8,503 bases of DNA from Planctomycetia bacterium (GTDB taxonomy: Bacteria; Planctomycetota; Phycisphaerae; Phycisphaerales; SM1A02), in assembly GCA_005804005.1 (NCBI GenBank), contig SYPI01000015.1, positions 1 through 8,503 of the forward strand, given 5' to 3'. Of the stretch, positions 5,878 through 8,503 are shown one piece after another. Numbering within the stretch: position 1 is the first letter of the stretch; the number at the start of each line of letters is the position of its first letter. The notes beneath the pieces were generated by a model that worked only from the letters and a program-made list of their open reading frames with translations, did not search any database and was not told the DNA's origin. A program made the translations under genes and the position numbers.

Positions 5878-7302
5878 TCAGTGCGTTGAACTCGGGGTCA
5901 GGTGCTTGACCACCTCGCCGACCACTGCTTTGGCGTCGCCGAAGAGCATCCAAGTCTTGTCGAGGAAGTACAGCTGGTTGTCGATGCCAGCGAAGCCGGG
6001 CCTCTTGCTGCGCTTGACGGCGTAAACGGCTCGGGCCTTGTCGGCGTCGATGATCGGCATGCCGAAGATGGGGCTGCTGCGATCGGTGCGGGCCGCCGGG
6101 TTGACCACATCATTGGCGCCGACCACCAGACACACATCGCACTGGGGCATCTCCGAGTTGATCTCGTCCAGTTCCACCAGATCGTCGTAGGGGATTTCGG
6201 CTTCGGCCAGCAGCACATTCATGTGCCCGGGCATCCGGCCGGCCACCGGATGAATGGCGAACTTCACCCGAATGCCGCGCTGGTGCAGCTGGTCGTACAG
6301 TTCGCGCACCTTGTGCTGGGCCTGGGCCACAGCCATCCCATAGCCGGGCACGATGACCACGAACCCAGCCTGCTCCATGAGTTGCGCCGCCGACTCGGTG
6401 GTGTCAGGGCGGTAGACCTGCTGTTCGCCACCATCGGCCTGCTGCTGCACGCTGCCGAAGGCGCCAAAGAGCACATTGGTGAAGGAGCGATTCATCGCCC
6501 GACACATGATGATGGAGAGGATCAGGCCGCTGGAGCCGTCGAGCGCCCCGGCGGTGATAAGCAGACGGTTGTCCAGCACGAAGCCCATGGCCACGGCGGC
6601 CAGCCCGGCATAGGCATTGAGGATGGCGATCACCGTGGGCATGTCGGCGCCGCCGATGGGCATCACCAACATCCAGCCGAAGTTGAGGGCCAGCACGATG
6701 ATTGCCCCGAAGGCCCACGGCGACCAGGCGGCGCTGGGCGACACCACCAGGGCCACGCCTAGGGAAACCGCGGTGGCGAAGGCCAGCAGGTTCACCACTC
6801 GCTGACCTCGATACACCCACGGTCGCTGGGGAATCCACTTCACTTCCTGCAGCTTGGCGGCGGCGATCAGGCTGCCGGTGAAGGTGAGGTAGCCGAGGAT
6901 GATTTCGGTAACGATGGCCGCCATGCGGAAAGTGGTGAGCGCCTCGGGGGCGGACGAAAGCCAGTGGAAGTACTCGGCGGTGCCGACCAGCCCGGCGGCC
7001 AAGCCGCCGAAGGCGTGCGAGAGTGCGGTGCGTTGTGGGACCGCGGTTAGCGGGATCAGCGACAGCCAGATTCCCGGCCAGATCGCCAGGGCGATCGGGA
7101 TGATGACCCACAGGAAGCGCGTCATGTCGGCGCCCTGCGACACCTCGGGCTTGGCGTAGGTGGCCACTACGGCGATCACCATGGCCGTCACACCGGCCGA
7201 TACCCCGCGCCGCGCCGTGGTCGGACCACTCATCCAATGCAGCGAGAGAATGAACAGCACCGTGGCGGCTAGATAAGCCAGTTCCACGCTGGTGAGAATC
7301 AT
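5878..7302 (-). CDS. pntB: NAD(P) transhydrogenase subunit beta
   Basis: This membrane subunit carries the NADP(H) domain of the proton-translocating transhydrogenase, which uses the proton gradient to drive NADH + NADP+ to NAD+ + NADPH. It has 474 residues, near the usual 460-480. Residues 1 to about 285 hold multiple membrane helices, including the conserved segments 'GGADMPTVIAILNAY' (217-231) and 'GALDGSSGLILSIIMCRAMNRSF' (252-274). The soluble NADP-binding domain III spans about 310-474: 'GYGMAVAQAQ' (320-329), 'HPVAGRMPGHMNVLLAEA' (351-368), 'VGANDVVNPAA' (394-404), 'KRS' (430-432, binding the 2'-phosphate of NADP) and 'MLFGDAK' (452-458). F437 stands where E. coli has Tyr in Gly-Tyr-Ala-Gly, a conservative change. 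ATG 7302 overlaps the preceding stop as ATGA, with GGAG 9 bases upstream, pointing to translational coupling. It converges with the pilin-like gene. Confidence 0.97.
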   Translation of the reverse strand: MILTSVELAYLAATVLFILSLHWMSGPTTARRGVSAGVTAMVIAVVATYAKPEVSQGADMTRFLWVIIPIALAIWPGIWLSLIPLTAVPQRTALSHAFGGLAAGLVGTAEYFHWLSSAPEALTTFRMAAIVTEIILGYLTFTGSLIAAAKLQEVKWIPQRPWVYRGQRVVNLLAFATAVSLGVALVVSPSAAWSPWAFGAIIVLALNFGWMLVMPIGGADMPTVIAILNAYAGLAAVAMGFVLDNRLLITAGALDGSSGLILSIIMCRAMNRSFTNVLFGAFGSVQQQADGGEQQVYRPDTTESAAQLMEQAGFVVIVPGYGMAVAQAQHKVRELYDQLHQRGIRVKFAIHPVAGRMPGHMNVLLAEAEIPYDDLVELDEINSEMPQCDVCLVVGANDVVNPAARTDRSSPIFGMPIIDADKARAVYAVKRSKRPGFAGIDNQLYFLDKTWMLFGDAKAVVGEVVKHLTPSSTH

Positions 7303-7610
7303 GGCTTGCGCTCCGGCCCGGTCTTGAACATGCGCAGCATGCGATCCGTGATCAGGAAGCCGCTGATGATGTTGGTCATTGAGGCGAAGAGCGCGATCGA
7401 GCCTAGAAGGCGGATGTGATCCGGGAAACCCTCGCCGCCAGCGACCATGATCGAACCGACCACGGCGATGCCGCTGATGGCGTTGGTGAGGCTCATCAAC
7501 GGGGTGTGCAGCAGCCGTGAGACGCGGCGGATCACCCCGATGCCAATGAAGGTGGCTAGGGTGAACACGAACAGGGCGGCGATCGGATCGACATGGCCGG
7601 AGTGGGTCAT
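7299..7610 (-). CDS. pntAB: NAD(P) transhydrogenase subunit alpha-2 (membrane part of alpha)
   Basis: A 103-residue membrane protein equal to the C-terminal membrane part of E. coli PntA, here a separate gene as in Rhodospirillum rubrum. Three or so membrane helices are visible (about 9-27, 41-58, 66-88). The diagnostic stretch 'LLHTPLMSLTNAISGIAVVG' (33-52) and 'NIISGFLITDRMLRMF' (80-95) match the family. It helps form the proton channel with PntB. The start is ATG 7610, which overlaps the TGA of the upstream gene as ATGA. Its own TGA overlaps the pntB ATG in the same way, so all three genes should be translated together. A much longer reading in this frame extends back inside the alpha-1 gene, but it is Arg/Pro/His-rich out-of-frame sequence and not real. 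Confidence 0.96.
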   Translation of the reverse strand: MTHSGHVDPIAALFVFTLATFIGIGVIRRVSRLLHTPLMSLTNAISGIAVVGSIMVAGGEGFPDHIRLLGSIALFASMTNIISGFLITDRMLRMFKTGPERKP

Positions 7611-8503
7611 GGTTCCCCCGCCGCCAGCAGTTGCCGGGTCTTGTCGTGCACGATCTGGCCGCCGTGGGTGATGGTGGCGCCGCGCAGTATCTCGTCGGTG
7701 AGGTTCATCTGGAACTGACCATCCTTGCAGAAGGCCAGCAGGAACGCGGTCAGATTGCGCGACCAGAGCACACTGGCATCGGTGGGCATGCCACCTGCGA
7801 GGTTGAGGGGGGCGAGGATCCTGACCCCGTTGGCGGTCACTGTCTGCCCGGGTTGTGAGAGTTCGCAATTGCCGCCGCCGTCGGCGGCTAGGTCGACGAT
7901 CACCGAGCCGGGGCGCATGGTCTGCACCATTGCGGCGCTGATCAGCCGCGGGGCGAATACTCCGCCGATGAGGGCGGTGGTGATCACCGCGTCCGAGGCG
8001 GCGCACTGGCGGGCCAGCAACTCAGCCTGACGGGCCTTGTCTTGCTCCGACAGTTCCCCCGCATAGCCGCCGCCAGCTGCCGCGCTTTGCGCCAGTTCGA
8101 TTCCCACATAGCGGGCGCCGACGCTCTCGATCTGCTCCTTTACCTCCGGCCGCACATCGGTGGCGAAGACCTGCGCGCCCAGACGACGGGCGGTGGCGAT
8201 GGCCTGCAACCCGGCCACCCCGGCGCCGATCACGAACACCTTGGCTGGCGGAATGGTGCCAGCGGCGGTCATGAACATCGGCATGTACTTGTGAAGTTCC
8301 AATGCCGCCAAGAGCGCCCCGCGGTAGCCAGCGATGCTGGCCATCGATGAGAGCGTGTCCATCGACTGAGCGCGGGTGATGCGCGGGATGGTGTCGGTGG
8401 AGAAGGCGGTCACTCCGCGGGTGGCCAGGGCCCGCACGGCGGCTCGATTGCGCGTGGCCATCAGCGAGCTCAGCAGGTATTGGCCGCTGCGCATCATGGC
8501 CAC
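7607..8503 (-). CDS. pntAA: NAD(P) transhydrogenase subunit alpha-1, 3' part only
   Basis: This soluble subunit binds NAD(H) and passes hydride to the NADP domain of PntB. Only the C-terminal 298 residues are in the window; the reading frame runs out at base 8503, so the true start lies further right and about 80 or so residues should be missing, judged from the usual length. Visible features, numbered from the edge: 'RAQSMDTLSSMASIAGY' (44-60), 'AAGTIPPAKVFVIGAGVAG' with the NAD-binding GAGVAG at 93-98, 'TDVRPEVKEQIESVGA' (115-130), 'VITTALIGG...APRL' and 'RPGSVIVDLAADGGGN'. It closely resembles the R. rubrum-type PntA1 and, through GAGVAGLQAIATARRLGA, the alanine dehydrogenase fold. The position next to pntAB and pntB excludes alanine dehydrogenase. 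The stop TGA (7609-7607) overlaps the pntAB ATG. Confidence 0.96.
   Translation of the reverse strand: MAMMRSGQYLLSSLMATRNRAAVRALATRGVTAFSTDTIPRITRAQSMDTLSSMASIAGYRGALLAALELHKYMPMFMTAAGTIPPAKVFVIGAGVAGLQAIATARRLGAQVFATDVRPEVKEQIESVGARYVGIELAQSAAAGGGYAGELSEQDKARQAELLARQCAASDAVITTALIGGVFAPRLISAAMVQTMRPGSVIVDLAADGGGNCELSQPGQTVTANGVRILAPLNLAGGMPTDASVLWSRNLTAFLLAFCKDGQFQMNLTDEILRGATITHGGQIVHDKTRQLLAAGEP

Noticed and set aside
5902..6762. Long open reading frame of 286 codons on the plus strand, rich in His, Gly and Asp
   Set aside because: It lies wholly antisense to pntB, whose protein match is certain, and its composition is typical of an out-of-frame reading of GC-rich DNA.
6404..7237. Open frame of 277 codons on the minus strand, rich in Arg, Gly and His
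   Set aside because: It is another frame of pntB on the same strand, with no family resemblance and skewed composition.
7611..8006. Upstream extension of the pntAB frame to 235 codons
   Set aside because: The added part is Arg/Pro/His-rich, out of frame inside pntAA. The ATG at 7610 gives a family-length subunit with an ATGA overlap.
1..8503. CRISPR array, insertion sequence, phage genes, toxin-antitoxin or defence system
   Set aside because: I found no spaced repeats, terminal inverted repeats, transposase, nuclease-helicase or antitoxin-like small gene pairs; the genes present are housekeeping or envelope genes.

Overview
The window is GC-rich, densely packed bacterial chromosome. It reads best as a planctomycete, probably of the Phycisphaerae. 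The clues are a secreted DUF1573-type protein carrying a Cys-X-Cys, a type IV prepilin-like protein with the planctomycete 'H-X9-DG' style C-terminal motif, a zinc-independent L31 beside prfA, and a secreted endonuclease/exonuclease/phosphatase (EEP) protein. Shine-Dalgarno sites are mostly weak. This placement is inference from gene content; no rRNA or other phylogenetic marker was compared.

Layout from left to right. Bases 1-199 carry no convincing gene. A secreted three-domain beta protein (200-1204, +) converges, with a 10-base gap, on a minus-strand run made of an exported EEP-family hydrolase (3609-2716), ribosomal protein L31 (rpmE, 2673-2404) and peptide chain release factor 1 (prfA, 2291-1215). 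A promoter-like pair precedes rpmE. A good intrinsic terminator follows it, and a second strong hairpin lies just upstream of the prfA ribosome binding site. Only 32 bases separate the EEP gene from a divergent plus-strand gene (3642-4967) for a secreted, alanine-rich, probably all-helical protein that I cannot assign. After a 50-base gap comes a prepilin-like protein (5018-5863, +). Its stop codon sits in the loop of a small hairpin. The right end is a minus-strand operon for the three-subunit proton-translocating NAD(P) transhydrogenase: the 3' part of the catalytic alpha-1 subunit (cut by the window edge), the small membrane subunit alpha-2, and beta. These are joined by two ATGA start/stop overlaps.

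Working together: rpmE and prfA supply translation. The transhydrogenase uses the proton gradient to make NADPH in the membrane. The DUF1573 protein, the EEP hydrolase, the unknown helical protein and the pilin-like protein are all predicted to leave the cytoplasm. I see no CRISPR array, transposase, phage gene, tRNA or rRNA, and nothing that amounts to a clearly new multi-gene system. The items most worth a second look are the unassigned secreted protein, the two stacked hairpins between rpmE and prfA, and the unusual C-terminal sequence of this RF1.
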